DNA of 64,000 nt from an uncultured Eubacteriaceae bacterium (GTDB lineage Bacteria; Bacillota; Clostridia; Lachnospirales; CAG-274): positions 55,469 to 119,468 of the forward strand of contig CAMVJD010000003.1 of assembly GCA_947167715.1 (NCBI GenBank), given 5' to 3'. The first letter of the stretch is position 1, and every line of letters starts with the position of its first letter. Below the pieces are notes generated by a model, which was not told the origin of the DNA, did not search any database, and saw only the letters and a list, made by a program, of their open reading frames with translations. Positions 32,911 to 41,178 of the stretch are shown one piece after another. A program made the translations under genes and the position numbers.

Positions 32911-32957
32911 ACTAACAATGCCGCCTTTCCGTAACGGATCGGCGGCATTGTTAGTTT
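32909..32957. terminator. Strong 17-bp terminator hairpin
   Basis: AAACTAACAATGCCGCC pairs perfectly with GGCGGCATTGTTAGTTT around a 15-nt loop, beginning at the stop codon of the Rpn gene. It could work in both directions. Confidence 0.8.
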
Positions 32958-33193
32958 GTGATTTTTACTTTTCTCCCTTACACCGTCTATTCCTATCATC
33001 TACCAACATATCAAAGGCACTTATCTTTGCGGATATTCCCTCATAATTGCCGCTTGTTATTATTTGCCTTAATCCTTCAATACCCATTGTTATCTGTTAT
33101 TCAATATCTTCAAGTGCGGGAGATGTGCGAGAGCAAAATTGTTAATTATAAAAATCAAAAATGACAAGCGGTTTATTTTTTTTATTATAAGTA
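32958..33193. other. Non-coding or decayed stretch before the recombinase gene
   Basis: Nothing certain is encoded. On the minus strand a short frame (32967-33087, about 40 codons, starting MGIEGLRQIITSGNY) reads like the end of a real protein but has an in-frame stop directly before its ATG, so it is probably a gene remnant. Confidence 0.35.
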
Positions 33194-33222
33194 TTGAAAT
33201 AGTATTTGATTTATGTTACAAT
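33194..33222 (+). promoter_or_regulatory. Promoter of the large serine recombinase gene
   Basis: TTGAAA, 17 bases and TACAAT lie 36 bases before the ATG at 33258, upstream of GGGAGGTG. Confidence 0.55.
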
Positions 33223-33257
33223 GTTATCAACAAAAAATTTGAATGGGAGGTGTTATT

Positions 33258-35444
33258 ATGGCGTTGAAAATTGCGGGGTACTGCCGTATATCGGTTGACG
33301 ATGATCTCGATCAAGACAATACGAGCATAGAAAACCAAATTGCAATAATTGAGCGGTATGTGCGTGATAATTTTCCTGCGGCAAAGCTTGTTTTTTACAC
33401 GGACAGAGACCGTTCGGGGTACACCTTTGAGCAGCGTGAGGGGTATCAGCAGATGCGTCCTCTGCTTATGAATGGCACCTATAATATTCTTATAATAAAG
33501 GATTTCAGCCGCTTTTCAAGACGTAACAGCAAGGGCCTTGTTGAGCTGGAGGATTTAAGAGATGCGGGGGTCAGGATAATATCTATAGGTGATAATATAG
33601 ATTATCCCACGCATGACGAGTGGATGGCTATACAATTTCGCTTTCTTATTAATGAAATGCCAGTTACCGATACAAGCAAAAAGGTAAAAAACGTAATTCG
33701 GCGCAGGCAGACGGATGGGCAGTGGATATGCGCTGTGCCGTATGGCTACGTTATAACGGATTCAAAACGCATGACATTTGAAGTGGACGATGCGGCGGCA
33801 ATGGTCGTAAGAGAAATTTACGATTTATACAGCAAGGGGATGGGCTACAAGCGGATTGCCAATTACCTTACAGAAAAGAAAATAATGACACCCCGTATGC
33901 TTGAAAAATCGCGAAAGGATGCTCTTGGCATTGAAAATAAGATAAAGGCCAAGCCCGAGTGGAGCATAATTACCGTTCAGGGAATATTGAGCAATGATTT
34001 TTATATCGGCACCCTGCGGCAGGCCAAGTACAAACGCGCTAAAATAAACGGAAAAGATGTAAAAAACGACGATTCCGAGCAGATCGTTTTCGAGAAGAAC
34101 CATGAGCCGATAATCGATGAAAAGCTGTTTTCAACAGTACAAAACATGATAAGCCAAAGAAGCGAGGGCAAGACCCATTATCGCGGTGTAAAGAAGTATG
34201 ATACCACATATTCGGGCTTTTTGTATTGCGGGGATTGCGGCAGCCCTATGTTTTCTATGAGCCGACCCGATCTTGCACCGGCATATACCTGCGGAACATA
34301 TCACAAACGGGGCTTGAAAGGCTGTACTTCGCACCATACGCGGACGGCTGTGCTTGATATGCTGCTAAAGACCTATATCAAACGGGTCAAGGAGAACTCC
34401 GAGGATATGATACTGCGCTTGCAGGCGGAAATTAAAAACGAGCCTATCTATATCAACCACAATACGAACCTTGTGGATAAGCTTGAAACCGACCTTGAAG
34501 CGGCAAAGGCACAGTCAAAGGCTCTTGCAAGGCAGAAAATAAGGGAAATGCAGCGCAGACCCGAACATTCGGACACTATCGAGGAAATGTATGACGAGAT
34601 GGAAAGGGAACAGCTGCAAATTATAGAGGGCTTGAAGTCGCAGATAAGCATAGCCATGAACAAGCGGAACAATCTTGTGAATCTCAACCGCAAGGCGAGG
34701 ACTGTCATAGATATTTTCGATGATATTCTGGAAAAGGACAAACTGGATAAGACAGACCTTAACTTTATTATCGAAAAGATAGTTGTTTATACCGATCATA
34801 TCGACATCAAGCTGCGTCCCGATATTGACGCTCTGCTGAAGATAGGCGGCAGCGATGCGGTAGCGGCAGCAAAGGAGAATGCCGTAAATTTTGAGTTAGG
34901 CACCGATGGTGACGATCCGTCACATTCTATACTTAGCTGTAAGGTAAGGAACCAAAAAGCTAAAGCTATCGGTGTCAATGTTATCAGTGACGGGGACCCG
35001 CTGGAGATCTATACCGACCGCGAGGGAGAGATAATTTTAAAAAAGTATTCACCCATAGGTGAGCTGGGAAGTTTTGCCAAGGAGTATGCGGAGAGTCTTG
35101 CGCAGAGTGCGGGACATATTACCTGCATAGTTGACAAGGACCAGATAATCGCCGTAAGCGGCGGCAGCAAGAAGGAATTTATGGAAAAGCATATTTCCGA
35201 CGAGCTTGAAAGGGTGATAAATAACAGAAATACGCATATTGCCACACGCAGCGACAGCGATTTTGTACCTATCGTGGACGACGATCGCTCCGATGTTTAC
35301 TCGGCGGAGCTGATAGTTCCCATAATAAGCGAGGGCGATGTCCTCGGCGCTATAATCATGCTTGGCAATAAATCCATGGGCGAGGTAGAGGGCAAGCTTG
35401 CCCAAACGGCGGCCGGCTTTATCGGCAGACAAATGGAAAATTGA
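33258..35444 (+). CDS. Large serine recombinase fused in frame to the C-terminal part of SpoVT
   Basis: Residues 1-150 are the catalytic resolvase domain (YCRISVDDD with the nucleophile Ser, KDFSRFSRR); 155-330 the recombinase domain (GYKRIANYLTEKKI); then a zinc ribbon (CGDCG... CGTYHKRGLKGC) and a coiled coil ending near 520. This is a full large serine integrase. From codon 579 (base 34992) the frame becomes SpoVT: GDPLEIYTDREGEIILKKY, AKEYAESL, IIAVSGGSKKEF and the final AQTAAGFIGRQMEN match the spore regulator from its residue ~30 to the end. The fusion is best explained by integration of the element inside spoVT with read-through at the attachment site. Start at 33258 behind GGGAGGTG. 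Confidence 0.9.
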   Translation: MALKIAGYCRISVDDDLDQDNTSIENQIAIIERYVRDNFPAAKLVFYTDRDRSGYTFEQREGYQQMRPLLMNGTYNILIIKDFSRFSRRNSKGLVELEDLRDAGVRIISIGDNIDYPTHDEWMAIQFRFLINEMPVTDTSKKVKNVIRRRQTDGQWICAVPYGYVITDSKRMTFEVDDAAAMVVREIYDLYSKGMGYKRIANYLTEKKIMTPRMLEKSRKDALGIENKIKAKPEWSIITVQGILSNDFYIGTLRQAKYKRAKINGKDVKNDDSEQIVFEKNHEPIIDEKLFSTVQNMISQRSEGKTHYRGVKKYDTTYSGFLYCGDCGSPMFSMSRPDLAPAYTCGTYHKRGLKGCTSHHTRTAVLDMLLKTYIKRVKENSEDMILRLQAEIKNEPIYINHNTNLVDKLETDLEAAKAQSKALARQKIREMQRRPEHSDTIEEMYDEMEREQLQIIEGLKSQISIAMNKRNNLVNLNRKARTVIDIFDDILEKDKLDKTDLNFIIEKIVVYTDHIDIKLRPDIDALLKIGGSDAVAAAKENAVNFELGTDGDDPSHSILSCKVRNQKAKAIGVNVISDGDPLEIYTDREGEIILKKYSPIGELGSFAKEYAESLAQSAGHITCIVDKDQIIAVSGGSKKEFMEKHISDELERVINNRNTHIATRSDSDFVPIVDDDRSDVYSAELIVPIISEGDVLGAIIMLGNKSMGEVEGKLAQTAAGFIGRQMEN
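34992..35444 (+). pseudogene. spoVT: 3' part of spoVT interrupted by the integrated element
   Basis: These 150 codons correspond to SpoVT after its first ~30 residues: the second half of the AbrB-like DNA-binding strand region and the entire GAF-like sensor domain. The missing N-terminal residues (the MKATGIVRRIDDLGR type start) are not found anywhere in the window. SpoVT regulates late sigma-G genes in spores. As arranged, the fragment can only be translated as the tail of the recombinase; excision of the element should restore spoVT. The exchange point should lie within or near 34986-35003 (around CGGGGACCCGCTG). Confidence 0.85.
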
Positions 35445-35450
35445 TACTTT

Positions 35451-35479
35451 AAGGGGCTGCAGCTTTGCGGCCCTTTTTT
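35451..35479 (+). terminator. Terminator after spoVT
   Basis: AAGGGGCTGCAG and CTTTGCGGCCCTT form an imperfect GC-rich hairpin followed by T6, seven bases past the spoVT stop. Confidence 0.7.
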
Positions 35480-35507
35480 GTATATAAAAACTTAAATTTT
35501 TTTTTGA

Positions 35508-35536
35508 TTGAATACCTTGTATAAATGTGGTAGAAT
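35508..35536 (+). promoter_or_regulatory. Promoter of the yqeG-aroE-aroK-aroQ operon
   Basis: TTGAAT, 17 bases and TAGAAT precede the ATG at 35568 by 32 bases. Confidence 0.5.
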
Positions 35537-35567
35537 AGAAAAAAGTAATAATTTAAGGGGAAAGAAA

Positions 35568-36080
35568 ATGCTTGATTTTCTGTATCCAAAGGAATATCTT
35601 CCTTCGGTATTTGAAATAACGCCCGAAAAATTAAAAAAACTGGGCATAAACACAATTATTTTTGATATAGACAACACGCTTGTGCCGTACTGGATAAAGG
35701 TGCCGACCCGCGAGCTTGAAAACTATTTTATAAATTTGCGCGAAAACGGCATTGTTCCCGCTGTGCTGTCCAACAGCCGCGAGGAACGCAGCAAGGTGTT
35801 TTGCCGGGGTTTGAGCATACCTTATGTTTACAGGGCGGGCAAACCGCTTATAGGCGGCATGATGAAGCTGCTTGAAAAATTGGGCAAAAAACCGTCGGAG
35901 TGCGCTATAGCGGGCGATCAGATATTTACGGATGTATGGGCGGGCAACCGCAGCGGAGTTTATTCTTTTCTGATAAAACAGGTAAGCCCCAAAGACGAGC
36001 TGGTGACGGCGCCGAAGCGCCCGCTGGAGCGGCTTATTGTGCGGCATTACTGCAAAAAATATAACAAAGAGGTATTATAA
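35568..36080 (+). CDS. yqeG: YqeG family HAD-IIIA phosphatase
   Basis: The 170-residue protein has the HAD nucleophile motif FDIDNTLVPYW at 31-41, SNSREER (motif II) and GDQIFTDVWAGNR (motif IV), the YqeG pattern. The ATG at 35568, behind AAGGGGAAAG, is used; an upstream start at 35508 lies in the promoter. YqeG-type enzymes are linked to ribosome-assembly GTPase genes in Bacilli and to phosphatidylglycerophosphate dephosphorylation in related lineages; which applies here is not visible. It stops one base before aroE. Confidence 0.85.
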   Translation: MLDFLYPKEYLPSVFEITPEKLKKLGINTIIFDIDNTLVPYWIKVPTRELENYFINLRENGIVPAVLSNSREERSKVFCRGLSIPYVYRAGKPLIGGMMKLLEKLGKKPSECAIAGDQIFTDVWAGNRSGVYSFLIKQVSPKDELVTAPKRPLERLIVRHYCKKYNKEVL

Positions 36081-36953
36081 ATGGAAATATCGGCAAAAAC
36101 AAAGGTGTTTGCTGTTCTCGGCGACCCTATAGAACATACTTTAAGCCCTATGATACAAAATTATGCGGCGGGGCTTCGCAGGCTGGATATGTCGTATCAT
36201 GCATTCCATGTTTTGCGGGATGGCCTTGAAAATGCGGTAAAAGGCGGCTTTTCGCTTGGGATAAGCGGCTTTAATATTACCGTGCCGCATAAAAAAGATG
36301 TTATGAAATACCTTTGCGGGCTTGATAAAAATGCAGAGGCTATAGGCGCGGTAAATACGCTGAAGCTTACCCCAAACGGATATGTGGGTCATAATACGGA
36401 TATTATAGGGGCTTATTATGCGCTTGAAACAAACGGTGTTGAAATAAAGGATAAAAATGTAGTTGTATTCGGCGCGGGAGGTGCGGGAAATGCGTGCGCA
36501 GCCATGGCGGCCTCACGCGGGGCAAAAAAGGTCATTATAGCAAACCGCACATTAAATACCGCTAAAGAGCTGGCTGCCCATCTTTTAAAATTTTACGCTT
36601 CGGATATCAGAGCAGTCGGTATGGATGAAATATACGATATTGATGCGGATGTGGCAATAAACTGCACAACGCTTGGCTTTGGGACCAAGGCGGATATGAC
36701 CCCCGTGGGGGATGTGTCATGGTACAAAAAAGCCGGCGTTTCAACAGCCTTCGATGCCGTGTATTCTCCGTGGGAGACACGCTTTTTGCGCGAGGCAAAG
36801 CAGGAGGGGGTAAAAACGGTAAACGGCTTCCCCATGCTTGTTTATCAGGCACTTGCGGCGCAGGAAATATGGTTTGATATTGAATATACGGCGCAGGAAC
36901 GCCAAAAAATATGCGATGAGCTTACCCAAAAGTATCTTTCGCAAAAACAGTAA
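36081..36953 (+). CDS. aroE: Shikimate dehydrogenase
   Basis: This 290-residue enzyme reduces 3-dehydroshikimate to shikimate with NADPH. Substrate site: LGDPIEHTLSPMIQN at 13-27 and ITVPHKKDVM with the catalytic Lys; GAVNTL and HNTDIIGA follow; the dinucleotide fold has GAGGAGNACAAMAA at about 134. It overlaps no neighbour but starts directly after yqeG, and is followed by aroK and aroQ: three steps of the shikimate pathway together. Confidence 0.95.
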   Translation: MEISAKTKVFAVLGDPIEHTLSPMIQNYAAGLRRLDMSYHAFHVLRDGLENAVKGGFSLGISGFNITVPHKKDVMKYLCGLDKNAEAIGAVNTLKLTPNGYVGHNTDIIGAYYALETNGVEIKDKNVVVFGAGGAGNACAAMAASRGAKKVIIANRTLNTAKELAAHLLKFYASDIRAVGMDEIYDIDADVAINCTTLGFGTKADMTPVGDVSWYKKAGVSTAFDAVYSPWETRFLREAKQEGVKTVNGFPMLVYQALAAQEIWFDIEYTAQERQKICDELTQKYLSQKQ

Positions 36954-36967
36954 AAAGGGGTTTGTAT

Positions 36968-37498
36968 ATGAAAAAAAATATTGTGCTGGTCGGTTTTATG
37001 GGCAGCGGAAAGACAAGTGTCGGGAAAAGGCTTTCAATGACGATAAGACGCGAGTTTATCGATATGGACGACTTTATTGAAAAGCGTGAGGGAATGACCG
37101 TAAATGAAATATTCTCGCAAAAGGGCGAGCCTTACTTCAGGGGGCTTGAAAGAGAGTTGTGTACACGTTTTGCCGCGGGCGGTGGAAAGGTCATAGCCAC
37201 GGGCGGCGGCGTTATAAAGGATAGCGGCAATGTTGAAAATTTAAAAAAGGGCGGCATTATTTTCTATCTTAAATGCACGCCGGAAAAAATTGCCGATAAT
37301 TTAAAGTATGACAATACAAGGCCGCTTTTGGCGGTAGAGGACAAGACGGCTAAAATAATAGAAATGATGAGGGAAAGAGAGCCGTTTTACAATGCGTGCA
37401 GGGATGTTGAAATTGATGTTTCAAATAAAGAGATAGACCAAACCGTGTCGGAAATACTTGAATATATGAAAAATATAAATACGGAGGAAGAAAAATGA
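36968..37498 (+). CDS. aroK: Shikimate kinase
   Basis: This 176-residue P-loop kinase phosphorylates shikimate at the 3-hydroxyl. Walker A is GFMGSGKTSVGK, with the shikimate-binding DMDDF, the FRGLERE arginines, ATGGGVI and the lid arginines in NTRPLL. The ATG at 36968 is preceded by AAAGGGG. It overlaps aroQ by four bases. Confidence 0.93.
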   Translation: MKKNIVLVGFMGSGKTSVGKRLSMTIRREFIDMDDFIEKREGMTVNEIFSQKGEPYFRGLERELCTRFAAGGGKVIATGGGVIKDSGNVENLKKGGIIFYLKCTPEKIADNLKYDNTRPLLAVEDKTAKIIEMMREREPFYNACRDVEIDVSNKEIDQTVSEILEYMKNINTEEEK

Positions 37499-37950
37499 AA
37501 ATAGCGGTCATCAACGGAGTAAATTTAAATTTTACAGGCATAAGGGAAAAGGGTGTTTACGGCAGCCAAAGCCTTGATGAAATAAATGCCCTGATAGCCG
37601 ATCATGCAAAGGAAAACGGCATAGAAGTGCTGTTTTTTCAGTCAAATTATGAGGGCGGTATAGTAGATTTTATGCAAAAGTGCTATTATGACGGCGTGGA
37701 CGGTATGGTAATTAATCCGGGCGCATTCACACATTACAGCTATGCGCTGCGCGATGCCATAGCTTCCGTCAATATCCCTACGGTCGAGGTACATATGTCA
37801 AATATACATAAACGCGAGGAATTTCGTCACACAAGCGTTACAGCGCCCGTGTGCGTGGGTCAGATATGCGGTATGGGCTGGTATGGCTATATTTTGGGCA
37901 TAAAAGCCCTTGTGCATAAGCTCCAAAACGATTGCAATGCAATTAAATAG
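37495..37950 (+). CDS. aroQ: Type II 3-dehydroquinate dehydratase
   Basis: The 151-residue enzyme converts 3-dehydroquinate to 3-dehydroshikimate, the step before AroE. Signature parts are NGVNLNFTGIRE with the catalytic Arg, GVYG with the catalytic Tyr, QSNYEGGIVDF, NPGAFTHYSYALRDA and VEVHMSNIHKREEFR. The type II enzyme is a dodecamer. The usual NGPNLNLLG has become NGVNLNFTG, a mild variation. GGAGGAAG precedes the ATG, which overlaps the aroK stop. Confidence 0.95.
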   Translation: MKIAVINGVNLNFTGIREKGVYGSQSLDEINALIADHAKENGIEVLFFQSNYEGGIVDFMQKCYYDGVDGMVINPGAFTHYSYALRDAIASVNIPTVEVHMSNIHKREEFRHTSVTAPVCVGQICGMGWYGYILGIKALVHKLQNDCNAIK

Positions 37951-38006
37951 CGGTTTTGGCGGTTATTTTTTGTTTAAAAATTTTAACATTTTGTGAACAA
38001 TTTATA

Positions 38007-38035
38007 TTGCAACTGCCGCTCACCTGTGATATAAT
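38007..38035 (+). promoter_or_regulatory. Promoter of the GGDEF/EAL gene
   Basis: TTGCAA, 17 bases and TATAAT stand 50 bases before the ATG at 38086. Confidence 0.6.
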
Positions 38036-38085
38036 TGATATAATTATAATGATATATAGTCTTTTGTGTTTATGGGAGTTTTCAT

Positions 38086-41070
38086 ATGGTAAAAAAGAAG
38101 AAGGATTGGACTATAAAGCAGTTTATAGTTTATTTTATGGTGTTTATTATTATTTTCCAGGCGCTGTTGTTTACGCTGATAATGGCAATAGGCGGCGGCC
38201 TTAAAAACCTTGAGGAAAACAGCTTCAAGCCGTTTGGCGATACTGCGCTGCTGCGAGTCAAGGACCTGGAAACACAGCTTACGCAGGCTGCGGATATACT
38301 TATTGAGTATAGCCCTACCATTAAAAACAATTTGCAGGATGTTGCAAACAAATACGGACATCCGCTTTCCGAGCTTGCCGAAAATCAAACGGCCAAGATG
38401 GAAATGTACAAAAACAATATGGACATACTGCGCACAATAACCGCAAAAGAGAACATTTCGGGCGCTTTCCTTATAATGGATACAAGGATGAATAATTACA
38501 CTCCGGTCAGCTCTGTCGTTCTCAGAAAAACGGATACGGGTACGGAGAATGTAAATGCACCCACCACCTTGCTTATCGGCGGCGATTATCTTGTGCAGGA
38601 GGGCGTTACGCATAAAAGCATATACTGGTCTCAATGCCTTAATATGGATTATCCCGAGGATTATGATTTTTATGCAAAAACCATCGAGATAGCCAATGAA
38701 AATAAAAACATACCCGGTGAAAAGCTTGGCTACTGGTCAAATGTTTATGATATCAACGGCGCAAAGCGCAGCATGGTAGCCTATACATTGCCTATCGTGG
38801 ATTCGAGCAATACCGTGGTCGGCGTTATGGGCGTTGAAATGGATCTTAACTATCTTCAGCTTTTGCTGCCCTATTACGAGCTTAACTCACAGGGACAGGG
38901 CAATTATGTCATTACAAGGCTTGAAAGTCTTGATGCATCAAACGGCAAGCGTATTCTTGTATCGGGCAATACCTTTAATGACATAAACAAATACAGCGAC
39001 GAGATAGAGTTTTCCAAAAAGCCCAAAACAAGCAACGGCATTTATCTGCTTGAGGCAAAGGGCAAAACAAAATCAAAAGTATATGCTACAAAGGAAGTAC
39101 TTAATGTATATACCAATGCGGCCTACAACTATGAGCCGCTGGTGCTTTCGGGCGTTGTTGAAAGCAAATATCTGCTTGCGTATGTAAACAGATTAAGGAT
39201 GAATATAATGCTGGGCTTTGCCATCGTTATGATAGTATCGCTTATATTTGTGCTTAACTTTGCTGATTTTATGGTATCGCCCATAAATGCATTCGTAAAG
39301 CTTATAAGAAAGATGCGTCCCGATGATCTTACCCGCCCCGAGCCCACCAAGGTACGCGAAATAAACGAGCTGGGTGAGTCGATAGCAAATCTGACGGAGG
39401 AGCTGTCAAGCTTTTCAAAAAAGACCTCGGCTATCATATCGCTTACGGGTATATCCATAGCGGTATTTGAATACGATCCCACATCAAACTATGTTTTTGT
39501 TACCGAAGATATGTTTAAGCTCTTCGGTATGTATAAACCAAAGGGCAATGTGCTTTACATGGAAAAGGCTGCTTTTGAGGCGCGTGTAAAGCCGCTTATA
39601 AAGGTCATACGTCCGGATATAGATGTAGTTGCACAGCTCAGGGCGGGCCATGCCTCAAAATGGCTGCATATTAAAACGGTCGTTGAGGGTGAAAAGGTCC
39701 TCGGTACCATTCGTGACGTTACGGACGAGACCCTGCTTAATCAGCAAAGAGATTTTGAAAGAAATCACGACAAGCTCACGGGCTTTATGGATAGACAGAC
39801 GTTTATCGAGCGCCTTAAGGAACGCTTTGGCACGGGCGAGGGTCTTGCGCTGCTTGCGGTTTGTAAAATGCCGGAGCTTTCGGGGCTTAATTCACGTTAC
39901 GGCTCAATAATGGGCGATAAATACATAAAGAGCATTTCCGAAGTATTTAAGACGCTTGATAAAAAGGCGGCTTTGATATCGCGTACAATGGGCGACGAGT
40001 TTACGCTTGTAATAGAAGGCCTTACGGCAGGCGATATCACGGAGAAATTCAACAACTTGCTGGATAAGCTCAACAATACCGTATTTAAGGACGGAGATGT
40101 TGAGGCGCCGCATAATATTTTTGCGGGTGTTGCATGGTACCCTGCCAATACAAGCAATCCCGAAGAACTTATAGCCTACGCCGAATTTGCCGCAAAGAGC
40201 GGAAGCGGCTATTCGGGCCGAAACCTTGTTCAGGTGTTCTCGCCCGAGGCCTATAAGATGAATATGGAAAAGCATCAAAATCAGGATACAATTGCAAGGA
40301 TGCTGGCAGAGGGCGATATAAAATATGCATATCAGCCCATTATCGATACGGCTACGGGCGATATATACGGCTATGAGGCGCTTATGCGTCCGCAGGCTGC
40401 GGGTCTTACGCCGGGTGATGTAATGAGCTATGCATCGCGCAATGATGCATTCTATGCGGTGGAAAGAATAACTTGGATGAATGCGCTTAAGGGCTTTTCG
40501 GAACAGGTGGATAGCTTAAGCCCCAAGAGGATATTTATAAACTCTATCCCCAACCAGCTTTTAAAGGACGAGGATATAGCAATTATAGAAAACCTTTACA
40601 GCGGTTATCTTGATAATATAGTGCTTGAAATACTTGAAAACGAGCAGACCGATGTTGACTTTGTTGAAAAGAAGAGAAAGCTTAAAGATAAATGGAATTG
40701 CTTGCTTGCCCTTGACGATTTTGGCAGCGGCTACGCAAACGAGAATTCGCTTCTTACCATAAAGCCAAATCTTATCAAACTGGACCTTGATCTTGTTGCA
40801 AACATAGACGAGGATGCCGACAGACAATCGCTTGTTAAAAATATAGTGGGTTATGCGCACAACCGTAATATCAAGGTTCTTGCCGAGGGTATTGAAACGC
40901 GCGAGCAAATGAATATACTTTTAAGTCTTCAGGTCGATCTTCTTCAGGGCTTCTATCTTGCAAAGCCCAATATTCAGGTTATCGATGAGATAGACGAAAA
41001 GATAAAAGAACAAATAACATCATTTGACCCCAACGATATGTTTAATGCAAATGTAGCGTTAAGAATGTAA
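38086..41070 (+). CDS. Membrane GGDEF/EAL cyclic-di-GMP protein
   Basis: The 994-residue protein has a membrane helix at 14-36, a large outer domain (about 37-365) of the Cache sensor kind (LPIVDSSNTVVGVMGVEMDL in part), a second helix near 370-395, a HAMP-like stretch, a PAS-like part, then GGDEF (550-720) and EAL (740-980). The GGDEF signature reads MGDEF, so cyclase activity is doubtful. The EAL side is complete: YEALMRP, the DDFGSGYAN loop, KLDLDL and AEGIETREQ, as needed for c-di-GMP hydrolysis. It is likely a phosphodiesterase controlled by an external ligand. It has its own promoter and no co-transcribed partner. Confidence 0.88.
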   Translation: MVKKKKDWTIKQFIVYFMVFIIIFQALLFTLIMAIGGGLKNLEENSFKPFGDTALLRVKDLETQLTQAADILIEYSPTIKNNLQDVANKYGHPLSELAENQTAKMEMYKNNMDILRTITAKENISGAFLIMDTRMNNYTPVSSVVLRKTDTGTENVNAPTTLLIGGDYLVQEGVTHKSIYWSQCLNMDYPEDYDFYAKTIEIANENKNIPGEKLGYWSNVYDINGAKRSMVAYTLPIVDSSNTVVGVMGVEMDLNYLQLLLPYYELNSQGQGNYVITRLESLDASNGKRILVSGNTFNDINKYSDEIEFSKKPKTSNGIYLLEAKGKTKSKVYATKEVLNVYTNAAYNYEPLVLSGVVESKYLLAYVNRLRMNIMLGFAIVMIVSLIFVLNFADFMVSPINAFVKLIRKMRPDDLTRPEPTKVREINELGESIANLTEELSSFSKKTSAIISLTGISIAVFEYDPTSNYVFVTEDMFKLFGMYKPKGNVLYMEKAAFEARVKPLIKVIRPDIDVVAQLRAGHASKWLHIKTVVEGEKVLGTIRDVTDETLLNQQRDFERNHDKLTGFMDRQTFIERLKERFGTGEGLALLAVCKMPELSGLNSRYGSIMGDKYIKSISEVFKTLDKKAALISRTMGDEFTLVIEGLTAGDITEKFNNLLDKLNNTVFKDGDVEAPHNIFAGVAWYPANTSNPEELIAYAEFAAKSGSGYSGRNLVQVFSPEAYKMNMEKHQNQDTIARMLAEGDIKYAYQPIIDTATGDIYGYEALMRPQAAGLTPGDVMSYASRNDAFYAVERITWMNALKGFSEQVDSLSPKRIFINSIPNQLLKDEDIAIIENLYSGYLDNIVLEILENEQTDVDFVEKKRKLKDKWNCLLALDDFGSGYANENSLLTIKPNLIKLDLDLVANIDEDADRQSLVKNIVGYAHNRNIKVLAEGIETREQMNILLSLQVDLLQGFYLAKPNIQVIDEIDEKIKEQITSFDPNDMFNANVALRM

Positions 41071-41119
41071 TAAAATAAACAGCGTAAATGCCAAATTAAC
41101 GCAAATGCGGCATAATGGT

Positions 41120-41148
41120 TTGACAGGACGGATATTTTATTATATAAT
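41120..41148 (+). promoter_or_regulatory. Consensus promoter of the GH105 gene
   Basis: TTGACA, 17 bases and TATAAT, an exact sigma-A match, lie 30 bases before the ATG at 41179. Confidence 0.8.
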
Positions 41149-41178
41149 TGATATGTATTAACTAAAGAGGAGACAGTT

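Noticed and set aside
1..35000. A complete conjugative element
   Set aside because: Apart from the MobC-like protein and relaxase, no VirB4, VirD4 or other transfer gene is present in the window; parts may lie further left.
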